Shown in pieces: positions 8,838-17,425 of a DNA stretch of 64,000 nt. Position 1 is the stretch's first letter, and every line of letters starts with the position of its first letter. This stretch comes from Thalassotalea loyana. Its GTDB lineage: Bacteria > Pseudomonadota > Gammaproteobacteria > Enterobacterales > Alteromonadaceae. The position numbers were made by a program, and so were the translations under genes. The notes below the pieces were generated by a model. That model ran no database searches and was not told the DNA's origin. It worked only from the letters and a program-made list of their open reading frames with translations. The DNA lies in contig NZ_BSSV01000006.1 in the NCBI RefSeq assembly GCF_030161435.1, positions 186,001 to 250,000 on the forward strand, read 5' to 3'.

Positions 8838-8865
8838 TTGACAATAATAAAAATTTATTAAGAAT
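8838..8865 (+). promoter_or_regulatory. Candidate sigma-70 promoter for the AGCS symporter gene
   Basis: TTGACA at 8838-8843 is a perfect -35 box. At 16 bases spacing, AAGAAT is a fair -10 box. It predicts a very short leader. No glycine riboswitch was recognised in front of this gene. Confidence 0.45.
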
Positions 8866-8885
8866 GGTGTACTACCAATTTAAAA

Positions 8886-10331
8886 ATGGATTTCACCTTG
8901 TCGTTAGATAGTCAAATAGATCAATTACTTAGTCCTGTCGCAGAATTTCTCACAAGCATCATATTCTATGCGCCTAACCTTTTTGGTGTTGATATCCCAT
9001 TGATTGTTGTTTGGTTGATCTGCGCATCAGTATTTTTCTCTTTTTATTTTAAGTTTTTAAACTTTACCGGCTTTAAACACGCGATTAAGGTTGTTAAAGG
9101 TGATTACACTGATAAAAACGATCCGGGTGAAGTAAGTCATTTCCAAGCGCTCACTACCGCGCTGTCTGGTACCGTTGGATTAGGTAATATTGCAGGTGTT
9201 GCTATTGCGGTTTCCATTGGCGGCCCAGGCGCAACGTTTTGGATGATAGTTGCCGGCCTGCTTGGCATGGCTACGAAGTTCTTAGAATGTTCATTAGGTG
9301 TTAAATACCGCGTAATTGATAAAGATGGCCGTGTTCACGGTGGGCCAATGTATTATCTTCGAGATGGCTTGAAGGAACGTGGTTTTGTTAAAAGCGGCAA
9401 AACGCTCGCAATGTTTTTTGCCATATGCTGCGTCGTTGCATCGCTGTGCGGTAGTAATATGCTGCAATCAAATCAAGCTTACCAACAGTTTATGGTTGCT
9501 TTTGCTGCTGACGATAGCTTTTGGATAGGTAAAGGTTGGCTGTTTGGCACCCTACTCGCCATTGTTATTGGTACGGTGATCATTGGCGGTATAAAGTCTA
9601 TCGCTAAAGTTACCTCTACTGTGGTGCCTGCTATGGCATTAACCTACTTGTGTGCCTCTGTGTTTATTCTGCTAAATCACTGGCAAGACATTCCAACCGC
9701 CTTTGGTTTGATCATACAAGGTGCTTTTAACCCAGAAGGTGTTACGGGTGGCTTGATTGGCGTGATGATACAAGGTTTTAAACGCGCGACGTTTTCAAGT
9801 GAAGCGGGTGTGGGTGCCGCGTCAATTGCTCATGCTGCAGCGACCACAAAAGAACCTATTCGAGAAGGCTATGTCGCCCTAATCGAACCTTTCATTGATA
9901 CGGTTGTGATTTGTACACTTACCGCTTTAGTGATTGTTATTAGTGGTAGTTATCAATCAGCTAATGTTGATGGGGTTGCGCTAACATCACAAGCATTTGA
10001 AAGTGTGATTTGGTGGTTTCCATATTTACTTAGTATTGCAGTACTACTTTTCGCAATTTCTACCATGATTTCTTGGGCATACTACGGCTCAATTGCATGG
10101 GAATATATTGTCGGTGAAAGCAAAATGATGGGCATGTTATACAAAGTCGTCTTTTGTTTGTTCACGATTATTGGCGCATCAATCAGTTTGCAGTCAGTGA
10201 TAGATATTTCTGATTCAATGTTCTTTTCAATGGCAATCGCAAACATTGTCGGACTCTATCTACTTGCGCCTATCGTTAAGCGCGACTTATTGCAATATCA
10301 AGCTAAATACACAAATAAAAAGCCTACGTAA
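8886..10331 (+). CDS. Alanine/glycine:cation symporter (AGCS family)
   Basis: A 481-residue inner-membrane protein with roughly eleven membrane segments. The AGCS signature is clear: ALSGTVGLGNIAGVAIAVSI near 91-110, GGPGATFWM, the GGPMYYL stretch near 152-158, and RATFSSEAGVGAASIAHAAA near 301-320. Members take up alanine or glycine with sodium. No ribosome-binding site is obvious before the ATG. The last codons lie inside the terminator hairpin. Substrate choice between alanine and glycine is not visible from sequence. Confidence 0.92.
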   Translation: MDFTLSLDSQIDQLLSPVAEFLTSIIFYAPNLFGVDIPLIVVWLICASVFFSFYFKFLNFTGFKHAIKVVKGDYTDKNDPGEVSHFQALTTALSGTVGLGNIAGVAIAVSIGGPGATFWMIVAGLLGMATKFLECSLGVKYRVIDKDGRVHGGPMYYLRDGLKERGFVKSGKTLAMFFAICCVVASLCGSNMLQSNQAYQQFMVAFAADDSFWIGKGWLFGTLLAIVIGTVIIGGIKSIAKVTSTVVPAMALTYLCASVFILLNHWQDIPTAFGLIIQGAFNPEGVTGGLIGVMIQGFKRATFSSEAGVGAASIAHAAATTKEPIREGYVALIEPFIDTVVICTLTALVIVISGSYQSANVDGVALTSQAFESVIWWFPYLLSIAVLLFAISTMISWAYYGSIAWEYIVGESKMMGMLYKVVFCLFTIIGASISLQSVIDISDSMFFSMAIANIVGLYLLAPIVKRDLLQYQAKYTNKKPT

Positions 10332-10345
10332 TGTAGGCTTTTTTT
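10317..10345. terminator. Shared terminator between the symporter gene and prpF
   Basis: AAAAGCCTAC and GTAGGCTTTT form a ten-base stem with a five-base loop, flanked by A and T runs. It overlaps the symporter's stop codon and lies 17 bases beyond the prpF stop, so it probably serves both convergent genes. Confidence 0.88.
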
Positions 10346-10361
10346 AAGGTTATCTTGTTAA

Positions 10362-11540
10362 TTAGAAGCTATCGCCAGGAACCCTAACAACACCTTCCAT
10401 CAAGATACGAGCACTTCTGCTCATGATCGCTTTTTCGACAATCCAATTGCCTGCCTGACAGCTTGCTTCTGCACCTACTTTAAGAGTGCCTGAAGGATGG
10501 CCGAAGGTTACGCAATTACGTTCCCCACCACCTGCGGCTAAATTAACAGTCGTACCTGGAATAGCTGCTGCAGTGCCAATAGCCACGGCTGCTGTTCCCA
10601 TCATTGCATGATGAAGTTTACCCATAGAGAGCGCCCTTACATTCAAGTCAATTGATGCTTCGTCAATCGCTTTACCGCTTGAGGCATCGTAACTTTTGGC
10701 TGGTGCGACAAAGGCTACTTTTGGCGTATGTTGTCTGCTTTGCGCATCTTCCAACTTGTCAATTAAGCCCATTTTCAATGCGCCATGTGCACGAATCGTT
10801 TCAAAAAAATTCAGCTTTTCGTCGCTATTGTTAATGTCATCTTGTAACTCGGTACCCGAATAACCAATTTCATCTGCATTTAAGAAAATGGTTGGAATAC
10901 CGGCAGTGATCATCGTTGCTGTTAATGTCCCAATGCCAGGAACGTCTAATTCATCAACAACGTTGCCTGTTGGAAACATCGCCTCGCTAGGGTCTACTGG
11001 CGCAATAAATTCAACAGGCACTTCCGCGGCTGGGAAGGTCACACCATCTAATTCGAAGTCACCCGTTTCTTGCACTTCACCATTGGTAATGGGTACTTGG
11101 GCAATAATCGTTTTCTCGATGTTGGCTTGCCAAATTCTTACCGTGCAAACGCCATTTTCAGGAATACGATCAGCATCAACCAAACCAGAGTAAATAGCGA
11201 AAGATCCAACAGCAGCGGTTAAATTACCACAGTTGCCAGACCAATCAACAAAGGCTTTATCGATAGCTACTTGGCCGAATAAGTAATCAACATCGTGATT
11301 ATCTTTTGAAGATTTCGAGAGAATAACCGTTTTTGATGTACTCGACGTTGCACCACCCATACCATCAGTTTGCTTACCGTATGGATCCGGTGAACCAATA
11401 ACACGAAGCAACAAATTATCACGTGCTTCGCCAGCCACCTGACAACGTTCAGGTAAGTCCGTAAGGTTAAAGAAAACACCTTTTGACGTACCACCACGAA
11501 TGTAAGTAGCAGGAACTTTTATTTGAGGAACATGAGCCAT
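10362..11540 (-). CDS. prpF: 2-methylaconitate cis-trans isomerase PrpF
   Basis: A 392-residue member of the PrpF/diaminopimelate-epimerase fold family. In bacteria that use AcnD, PrpF isomerises the 2-methylaconitate isomer made by AcnD so that hydration to 2-methylisocitrate can proceed. The start IKVPATYIRGGTSKGVFF, GKQTDGMGGATSSTSK near 56-71, WSGNCGNLTAAVG near 99-111 and the C-terminal AGGGERNCVTFGHPSG are strongly typical. It is the last gene of the prp operon. An inverted-repeat element separates it from acnD. Confidence 0.95.
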   Translation of the reverse strand: MAHVPQIKVPATYIRGGTSKGVFFNLTDLPERCQVAGEARDNLLLRVIGSPDPYGKQTDGMGGATSSTSKTVILSKSSKDNHDVDYLFGQVAIDKAFVDWSGNCGNLTAAVGSFAIYSGLVDADRIPENGVCTVRIWQANIEKTIIAQVPITNGEVQETGDFELDGVTFPAAEVPVEFIAPVDPSEAMFPTGNVVDELDVPGIGTLTATMITAGIPTIFLNADEIGYSGTELQDDINNSDEKLNFFETIRAHGALKMGLIDKLEDAQSRQHTPKVAFVAPAKSYDASSGKAIDEASIDLNVRALSMGKLHHAMMGTAAVAIGTAAAIPGTTVNLAAGGGERNCVTFGHPSGTLKVGAEASCQAGNWIVEKAIMSRSARILMEGVVRVPGDSF

Positions 11541-11633
11541 CGCCCTCTCCTTTTATGCTTATAAAAATGGCACATCAACTGTGCCATTTAAAATTTAAAT
11601 CATTCAGAATCGATTTTCATAATTTGGAATTTA

Positions 11634-11701
11634 GTTTGTTTTTCTAGGCGGAAGCGCGGAGTTGACGAACGTCAATGAGCACTTCCAACAACGAAAAACA
11701 A
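11634..11701. repeat. Intercistronic palindromic repeat, copy A
   Basis: A nested imperfect palindrome: outer arms TTGTTTTTC/GAAAAACAA, middle GGAAG/CTTCC, inner TTGACG/CGTCAA around AA. The core CGCGGAGTT...GAAC...AATGAGCA recurs at 36536-36606 with paired changes in the inner arms. It lies just past the acnD stop, inside the operon. Confidence 0.7.
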
Positions 11702-11712
11702 CTAAAGGGCAA

Positions 11713-14316
11713 TTATGAATTCGATTCCAAGAAATCTTGAGCGAACTTCTGCAAAACCCCGCCCGCAGCGTGTACAACCACTTCTTCCGCAGTATCTAAA
11801 CGACACTTAACCGGAATTTCAACGGTTTCGCCATTTTTACGCGTCATAACAACGGTCATAGCACCACCTGGCGACGTTTCACCTTTAACATCGAAAGTTT
11901 CAGTACCATCGATATTGTAAGTTTTACGTGTTTCGCCATTAACAAATTGCAATGGTAATACACCCATACCAATTAAGTTGGTACGGTGAATTCGTTCAAA
12001 ACCTTCAGCAACGATTGTTTCAACACCTGCTAAACGTACGCCTTTCGCTGCCCAGTCACGACTAGAACCTTGACCGTAATCAGCGCCAGCAATGATACAT
12101 AATGGTTGCTTACGCTCCATGTAAGTTTCAATAGCTTCCCACATACGGCTCTCAACACCCTCTGGCTCGATACGAGCAAGTGAGCCTTGTTTCACTTCGC
12201 CATCTGCATCTAAGACCATTTCGTTAAACAGTTTAGGGTTTGCAAAGGTCGCACGTTGTGCCGTTAAGTGGTCACCACGGTGAGTTGCGTACGAGTTAAA
12301 GTCTTCTTCTGGTAAGCCCATTTTGTGAAGATAAGCACCTGCTGCACTATCTAGCAAAATAGCATTTGATGGCGATAAGTGATCCGTTGTAATGTTGTCA
12401 CCTAACACCGCAAGTGGACGCATGCCTTTCATAGTACGTTCGCCAGCTAATGCACCTTCCCAGTATGGTGGACGACGAATGTACGTCGACATTTCACGCC
12501 AGTCATATAACGGGCTTTCTGCTGGTTCAAATGCGCCTAAATCAAACATTGGCGTATAGATTTTCTTGAATTGCTCAGGCTTTACTGACTCAGCAACAAT
12601 TGCATCAATCTCTTCGTCTGATGGCCAAATATCTTTTAAGGTGATCGGGTTATTATTTTCATCATAACCTAATACATCTTTTTCGATATCAAAGCGCATA
12701 GTCCCTGCAATTGCATAAGCAACAACTAATGGTGGCGACGCTAAGAATGCTTGTTTGGCATACGGGTGAATACGACCATCAAAGTTACGGTTACCTGATA
12801 ATACCGCGGTAGCGTATAAGTCACGGTCAATAATCTCTTGCTGGATCTTTGGATCTAATGCGCCAGACATACCGTTACAGGTCGTACACGCATAGGCAAC
12901 AATACCAAAACCTAGTTTTTCTAATTCAGGCAATAAACCTGCTTCTTCTAAGTAAAGTTTTGCAACTTTAGAGCCTGGGGCAAATGATGTTTTAACCCAA
13001 GGTTTACGCACCAAACCAAGCTCATTCGCACGTTTTGCCACTAAACCTGCCGCAACAACGTTGCGAGGGTTTGACGTATTAGTACAAGACGTGATTGCTG
13101 CAATAATACATGCGCCATCAGGCATTAAGCCTTCCGCTTCTTGTGCTTTGGCACTATCTAGGTCTTTTGCGATTTCACGTGAAGCTAAATCAGATGTTGG
13201 TAAACGACGGTGTGGGTTTGATGGACCTGCCATGTTACGGCCAACCGTAGATAAATCAAACGTTAGTACACGTTCGTATTGGGCATCAACTAAATCATCA
13301 GCCCAAAGGCCCGTGTGTTTTGCGTACGTTTCTACTAATTCAACTTGCTCAGGCTCACGTCCTGTAATTTTCAAGTAATCAATCGTTTGCTCGTCAATGT
13401 AGAACATGCCCGCTGATGCACCGTACTCAGGTGTCATGTTTGAAATTGTCGCTCTGTCACCAATCGATAGTGAACTTGCACCTTCGCCAAAGAATTCAAG
13501 GTAGGCACCAACAACTTTTTCATTACGTAAGAACTCAGTAATTGCTAAAACGATGTCGGTTGCTGTGATGCCTGGTTGGCGCTGGCCAACTAATTTAACA
13601 CCAACAATATCAGGTAGGCGCATCATTGACGGACGACCTAGCATAACCGTTTCAGCTTCTAAGCCACCAACACCAATGGCGATTACACCTAAAGCATCAA
13701 CGTGAGGCGTGTGTGAGTCAGTACCGACACAAGTATCAGGGAATGCCACACCATCACGATTTTGGATAACCGGTGACATTTTCTCCAAGTTAATTTGGTG
13801 CATGATACCGTTACCCGCAGGGATAACATCAACGTTTTTAAAGGCTGTTTTTGTCCACTCAATAAAGTGGAAACGATCTTCATTTCGACGGTCTTCAATT
13901 GCACGGTTTTTCTCGAATGCATCCGGATCAAAACCCGGCGCTTCAACCGCTAACGAGTGGTCAACAATAAGTTGTGTTGGCACTACTGGGTTTACTTTTG
14001 AAGGATCTCCACCTTGTTCTGCAATTGCGTCACGCAAACCAGCTAAGTCTACTAAAGCGGTTTGACCTAAAATATCATGACAAACAACACGTGCTGGGTA
14101 CCATGGAAAATCTAAATCACGTTGGGTATTTAGGATTTGTTCTAATGACGCCGTTAAGCTAGCTGGATCACATTTACGTACTAACTGCTCAGCTAAAACA
14201 CGTGAGGTATAAGGAAGTTTGGCATATGCGCCAGGTTTAATGGCTTCACAAGCTTCGCGAGTATCGAAAAAATCAATATTCGCTCCAGGAAGCGGCTTGC
14301 GATAATCGTAGTTCAT
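11713..14316 (-). CDS. acnD: Fe/S-dependent 2-methylisocitrate dehydratase AcnD
   Basis: An 867-residue aconitase-family enzyme that dehydrates 2-methylcitrate to 2-methylaconitate in the methylcitrate cycle. The three cluster cysteines are visible: C411 in ITSCTNTSNP and C477/C480 in ACTTCNG. GTDSHTPHVDALG near 198-210 and the C-terminal swivel domain (GDNITTDHLSP, GADYGQGSSRDWAAKGV) are family landmarks. Its length and position between prpC and prpF mark it as AcnD, which always travels with PrpF, rather than housekeeping AcnA. A stable hairpin precedes it. Confidence 0.95.
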   Translation of the reverse strand: MNYDYRKPLPGANIDFFDTREACEAIKPGAYAKLPYTSRVLAEQLVRKCDPASLTASLEQILNTQRDLDFPWYPARVVCHDILGQTALVDLAGLRDAIAEQGGDPSKVNPVVPTQLIVDHSLAVEAPGFDPDAFEKNRAIEDRRNEDRFHFIEWTKTAFKNVDVIPAGNGIMHQINLEKMSPVIQNRDGVAFPDTCVGTDSHTPHVDALGVIAIGVGGLEAETVMLGRPSMMRLPDIVGVKLVGQRQPGITATDIVLAITEFLRNEKVVGAYLEFFGEGASSLSIGDRATISNMTPEYGASAGMFYIDEQTIDYLKITGREPEQVELVETYAKHTGLWADDLVDAQYERVLTFDLSTVGRNMAGPSNPHRRLPTSDLASREIAKDLDSAKAQEAEGLMPDGACIIAAITSCTNTSNPRNVVAAGLVAKRANELGLVRKPWVKTSFAPGSKVAKLYLEEAGLLPELEKLGFGIVAYACTTCNGMSGALDPKIQQEIIDRDLYATAVLSGNRNFDGRIHPYAKQAFLASPPLVVAYAIAGTMRFDIEKDVLGYDENNNPITLKDIWPSDEEIDAIVAESVKPEQFKKIYTPMFDLGAFEPAESPLYDWREMSTYIRRPPYWEGALAGERTMKGMRPLAVLGDNITTDHLSPSNAILLDSAAGAYLHKMGLPEEDFNSYATHRGDHLTAQRATFANPKLFNEMVLDADGEVKQGSLARIEPEGVESRMWEAIETYMERKQPLCIIAGADYGQGSSRDWAAKGVRLAGVETIVAEGFERIHRTNLIGMGVLPLQFVNGETRKTYNIDGTETFDVKGETSPGGAMTVVMTRKNGETVEIPVKCRLDTAEEVVVHAAGGVLQKFAQDFLESNS

Positions 14317-14344
14317 AATTTACCTACAGATAATTAGTTTGATG

Positions 14345-14368
14345 AGATCCCAACAATTGTTGGGATCT
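14345..14368. other. Perfect 24-base palindrome between prpC and acnD
   Basis: AGATCCCAACAA and TTGTTGGGATCT abut directly. In mRNA it gives a ten-base stem with an AAUU loop. The T run is on the plus strand, so on the transcribed minus strand it is not a classical terminator; it may act in mRNA processing or stability. Confidence 0.7.
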
Positions 14369-14385
14369 TTTTACTTAATAGCGAA

Positions 14386-15516
14386 TTAAGCGCGATCTTC
14401 GATTGCCACGAAATCTAATGACTCAGGGCCTGTGTAATCAGCAGAAGGACGAATAATACGGTTATTAGCACGTTGCTCCATCGCATGAGCTGTCCAACCA
14501 GAAACACGTGAACAAACAAAGATTGGTGTAAATAGTTTTGTTGGAATACCCATGAAGTTGTAGGCCGATGCATGGAAGAAATCAGCATTACAGAATAATT
14601 TCTTCTCGCGCCACATAACGGCTTCACAACGCTCAGATACTGCGTACAAGTGTGTATCGCCAACCTGCTCAGAAAGCTTCTTAGACCACTCTTTGATGAT
14701 TGCATTACGAGGATCAGATTCACGGTAAACCGCGTGACCAAAGCCCATAATCTTCTCTTTGCGCGCTAACATGCCAAGCATTGCTTCTTCTGCTTCATCA
14801 GCAGTTTTCCAGTTTTGGATCATATCCATCGCTGCTTCGTTAGCACCACCGTGTAATGGACCACGAAGTGTACCAATAGCACCTGTAACAACTGAATGAA
14901 TGTCAGATAAGGTAGATGCACACACACGGCCAGCAAACGTCGATGCGTTAAACTCATGCTCTGCATAAAGCACTAATGACGCATGCATTACATCAACGTG
15001 TAATGGCTCAGGCTTTTTGTTGTGTAGTGTCCATAAGAATTGTTCAGCAATTGAATCAGCATCTGTTTCTGTTTCAACACGAATACCGTTGTGACTGAAG
15101 TTATACCAGTAGTTAACGATACCAGGGAATGTCGCTAACATGCGGTCAATGTGATCTAACTGGTCTGAAAAATCTGTCGCTTCTGTTTCTAGGTTACCTA
15201 GCATTGAACAACCTGTACGCATTACGTCCATTGGATGTGCGTCTGCAGGTATTTGCTCTAATACAACTTTTAATGCGTCTGGTAATTTACGCATACCCTT
15301 TAAGCGAACTTTGTATGCATCCAATTCAGCTTGTGTTGGTAATTTGCCGTAAAGCAATAAATAAGCAACTTCTTCAAACTGGGCATTTGCTGCTAGGTCT
15401 TTTATGTCATAGCCTCGGTAAGTTAAACCAGAGCCTGTTTTGCCTACTGTACATAATGCCGTTTCACCAGCACTTTGACCACGAAGGCCCGCACCGCCTA
15501 ATTTCTTGTCAACCAT
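14386..15516 (-). CDS. prpC: 2-methylcitrate synthase
   Basis: A 376-residue citrate-synthase-family enzyme that condenses propionyl-CoA with oxaloacetate. It starts LGGAGLRGQSAGETALCTVG, the typical PrpC N-terminus. The catalytic histidines sit in GPLHGGANE (near 219-227) and GFGHAVYRESDPR (near 258-270), with the active-site aspartate late in the chain. The length matches PrpC (about 375-390) rather than the longer housekeeping GltA. It follows prpB in the operon after 117 bases that contain an imperfect hairpin (15581-15616). Confidence 0.95.
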   Translation of the reverse strand: MVDKKLGGAGLRGQSAGETALCTVGKTGSGLTYRGYDIKDLAANAQFEEVAYLLLYGKLPTQAELDAYKVRLKGMRKLPDALKVVLEQIPADAHPMDVMRTGCSMLGNLETEATDFSDQLDHIDRMLATFPGIVNYWYNFSHNGIRVETETDADSIAEQFLWTLHNKKPEPLHVDVMHASLVLYAEHEFNASTFAGRVCASTLSDIHSVVTGAIGTLRGPLHGGANEAAMDMIQNWKTADEAEEAMLGMLARKEKIMGFGHAVYRESDPRNAIIKEWSKKLSEQVGDTHLYAVSERCEAVMWREKKLFCNADFFHASAYNFMGIPTKLFTPIFVCSRVSGWTAHAMEQRANNRIIRPSADYTGPESLDFVAIEDRA

Positions 15517-15580
15517 AATACTTTCCTCAAATTTTATTTTTTAATTCTTTATATAATTCTTAACCTTATGGGAACTTGAA

Positions 15581-15616
15581 GTTATTTGACTCAACCATGT
15601 TAGCGAGCCAAATAAC
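15581..15616. other. Inverted repeat between prpB and prpC
   Basis: GTTATTTGACTC and GAGCCAAATAAC pair over 12 bases with one mismatch around a 12-base loop. There is no U tract; possible mRNA processing hairpin. Confidence 0.45.
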
Positions 15617-15633
15617 GAGTATTTCACAAGGGT

Positions 15634-16524
15634 TTATTTATTTTTTCCTTGAGCAAACAATGAATCTAATTTTTGCTCGTAGTCGTGGTAACCAAGGTAA
15701 TCGTATAGTTCCATGCGAGTTTGCATGTTGTCGATTTCAGCTTTTTGATCGCCATCAGCCAATAGTGTTTTGTATACTGATTCTGCGGCTTTGTTCATTG
15801 CGCGGAATGCTGATAATGGGTAAAGCACCATGCCACAGCCCCACTCACCTAATTGCTCTTTATTCCATAGTTCCGTTTGACCAAATTCAGTAATGTTGGC
15901 AAGAATAGGAACATCTAACGCATCTGCAAATGCTCGATAATGCTCTTCAGTTTTAACTGCTTCAGCAAAAATACCGTCAGCGCCTGCTGCAACATAAGCC
16001 TTTGCACGCTCTAAGGCTTTTTCCAACCCTTCTTGAGCAAACGCATCGGTACGTGCCATGATAAAGAAGTCTTTGTCAGTACGAGCATCAACAGCTGCCT
16101 TAATGCGATCAACCATTTCTTCTGTTGAAACAATTTCTTTATTAGGACGGTGGCCACAACGTTTTTGGGCAACCTGATCTTCAATATGAACCGCTGCCGC
16201 GCCTGCTTTTTCCATATCACGAATGGTTTTTGCAATGTTAAATGCACCACCCCAACCCGTATCGATATCAACTAATAATGGAAGACTAGACGCAGAAGTA
16301 ATACGCTGAACATCGGCAATAACGTCATTTAGTGAAGTCATTCCCAAATCTGGTAAGCCGTATGATGCATTTGCTACACCACCACCTGAAAGGTAAATTG
16401 CTTGGTGACCTAATTGCTCAGCCATCATTGCACAGTACGCATTGATCGTACCTACCACCTGAAGTGGTTTGTTGTTTTCGAGTGCTAAACGAAATTTAGC
16501 ACCAGGAGAAAGTTGCGCTGTCAT
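15634..16524 (-). CDS. prpB: Methylisocitrate lyase
   Basis: A 296-residue isocitrate-lyase-superfamily barrel that splits 2-methylisocitrate into pyruvate and succinate, the last step of the methylcitrate cycle. The catalytic motif KRCGH is at 121-125 with C123; the metal-binding DIDTGWGG is at 86-93 and [13 protein letters not shown] near 47-59. The start [12 protein letters not shown] is usual for PrpB. It lies nine bases after the GntR regulator's stop, so the two are almost certainly cotranscribed. Confidence 0.96.
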   Translation of the reverse strand: MTAQLSPGAKFRLALENNKPLQVVGTINAYCAMMAEQLGHQAIYLSGGGVANASYGLPDLGMTSLNDVIADVQRITSASSLPLLVDIDTGWGGAFNIAKTIRDMEKAGAAAVHIEDQVAQKRCGHRPNKEIVSTEEMVDRIKAAVDARTDKDFFIMARTDAFAQEGLEKALERAKAYVAAGADGIFAEAVKTEEHYRAFADALDVPILANITEFGQTELWNKEQLGEWGCGMVLYPLSAFRAMNKAAESVYKTLLADGDQKAEIDNMQTRMELYDYLGYHDYEQKLDSLFAQGKNK

Positions 16525-16533
16525 AAGTGTTCC

Positions 16534-17256
16534 TTATTTAATTTCTTCAACTTGTTGTTTTGTACTTTTTTGCTCTTCATCAATTTGCTTTAGAGCAATT
16601 TTATTTTCTATATTCTTTCTAGACGCTGCGATGTGACGGCGCATCAGCATTTCTGCTAGCTCACCATCTCTATCTGCGATCGCTTCAATAATGCGTGAAT
16701 GCTCATCAAATGCGCGCGTTGCACGAGGACTATTCATGCCAAACTGGCAACGATACATACGCACTAGGTGATACAACTGGCCACACAATATGTTGATTAG
16801 TTCATTATTATGTGAACCAAGTATGACTTTATAATGAAAATCTAAGTCACCTTCTTCTTGGTAATAGGCGACACCATCTTGCAGGTCTTTTGCTTGTGCG
16901 TGGTGATGAAGGATGTCCTTCATTTGCTGAATTTCGTCATCCGACATATTTTGCGCGGCTTGACGACAAGCCATGCCTTCAAGTGCTTCCCTAACAATGT
17001 AGATTTCTAGTAAACCTTGAATAGTGCACTCAACAACACGTGAGCCAACATTAGCTTTTCGCTCAATTAAGTGACATTTTTCTAAACGATTTAACGCTTC
17101 GCGCAAGGTAGAGCGACTAACTTGATATTTTTTAGATAATTCAGGCTCACTAATTTTGCTACCAGCGGGAATCTCCCCTTCAACAATTGCCGTTTGCATT
17201 TGTTCAAAAATACGGTCAGTCGTTGTGATCGCTTGTTGTTTAGTTGGATTATTCAT
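16534..17256 (-). CDS. GntR-family regulator of the prp operon (FCD domain)
   Basis: A 240-residue regulator with an N-terminal winged helix-turn-helix (about 10-75; EPELSKKYQVSRSTLREALN) and a C-terminal all-helical FCD ligand-binding domain (about 85-220) with histidines that usually bind a metal. It is the first gene of the minus-strand operon with prpB, prpC, acnD and prpF. Two TTGTCGACA palindromes flank the promoter just upstream, consistent with autoregulation and repression relieved by a cycle intermediate, probably methylcitrate; the ligand is inference. The glutamine- and lysine-rich tail is not conserved in the family. Confidence 0.9.
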   Translation of the reverse strand: MNNPTKQQAITTTDRIFEQMQTAIVEGEIPAGSKISEPELSKKYQVSRSTLREALNRLEKCHLIERKANVGSRVVECTIQGLLEIYIVREALEGMACRQAAQNMSDDEIQQMKDILHHHAQAKDLQDGVAYYQEEGDLDFHYKVILGSHNNELINILCGQLYHLVRMYRCQFGMNSPRATRAFDEHSRIIEAIADRDGELAEMLMRRHIAASRKNIENKIALKQIDEEQKSTKQQVEEIK

Positions 17257-17265
17257 CTAAAACCA

Positions 17266-17277
17266 AATTGTCGACAC
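17266..17277. promoter_or_regulatory. Predicted operator 1 (GntR/FadR-type palindrome)
   Basis: ATTGTCGACA at 17267-17276 matches ten bases of the second palindrome at 17340-17351. The T-GT-N-AC-A pattern is that of FadR-subfamily GntR operators. It lies downstream of the predicted transcription start, in a blocking position. Confidence 0.65.
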
Positions 17278-17295
17278 TTTGATAAGTTTGGCTTA

Positions 17296-17323
17296 ATGAT
17301 AGCTAAAATTTGGCAGTCGTCAA
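17296..17323 (-). promoter_or_regulatory. Predicted sigma-70 promoter of the prp operon
   Basis: On the minus strand TTGACG (17323-17318) and TATCAT (17301-17296) are separated by 16 bases. Both are close to consensus. It lies between the two palindromic operators and about 40 bases upstream of the regulator start codon. Confidence 0.7.
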
Positions 17324-17339
17324 CTTAATAACGGGTAAA

Positions 17340-17351
17340 ATTGTCGACAAT
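17340..17351. promoter_or_regulatory. Predicted operator 2 (perfect palindrome ATTGTCGACAAT)
   Basis: A perfect 12-base palindrome, centred 73 bases from operator 1 (about seven helical turns) and about 17 bases upstream of the -35 box. The arrangement could allow looping or cooperative binding. Confidence 0.65.
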
Positions 17352-17425
17352 GTGCAAAAATTAGACGAAAGTCTATGAATTAAAGGTAAAAACGCTATGT
17401 TTTACTAAGTTGATTAGTGATTGTG

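Noticed and set aside
8703-8885. Possible glycine riboswitch before the AGCS symporter
   Set aside because: None of the conserved riboswitch core segments is present, and the predicted promoter is too close to the start codon to leave room for one.
13061-13378. Plus-strand open frame antisense to acnD
   Set aside because: Shadow of a well-conserved gene; no ribosome-binding site and no recognisable domain.
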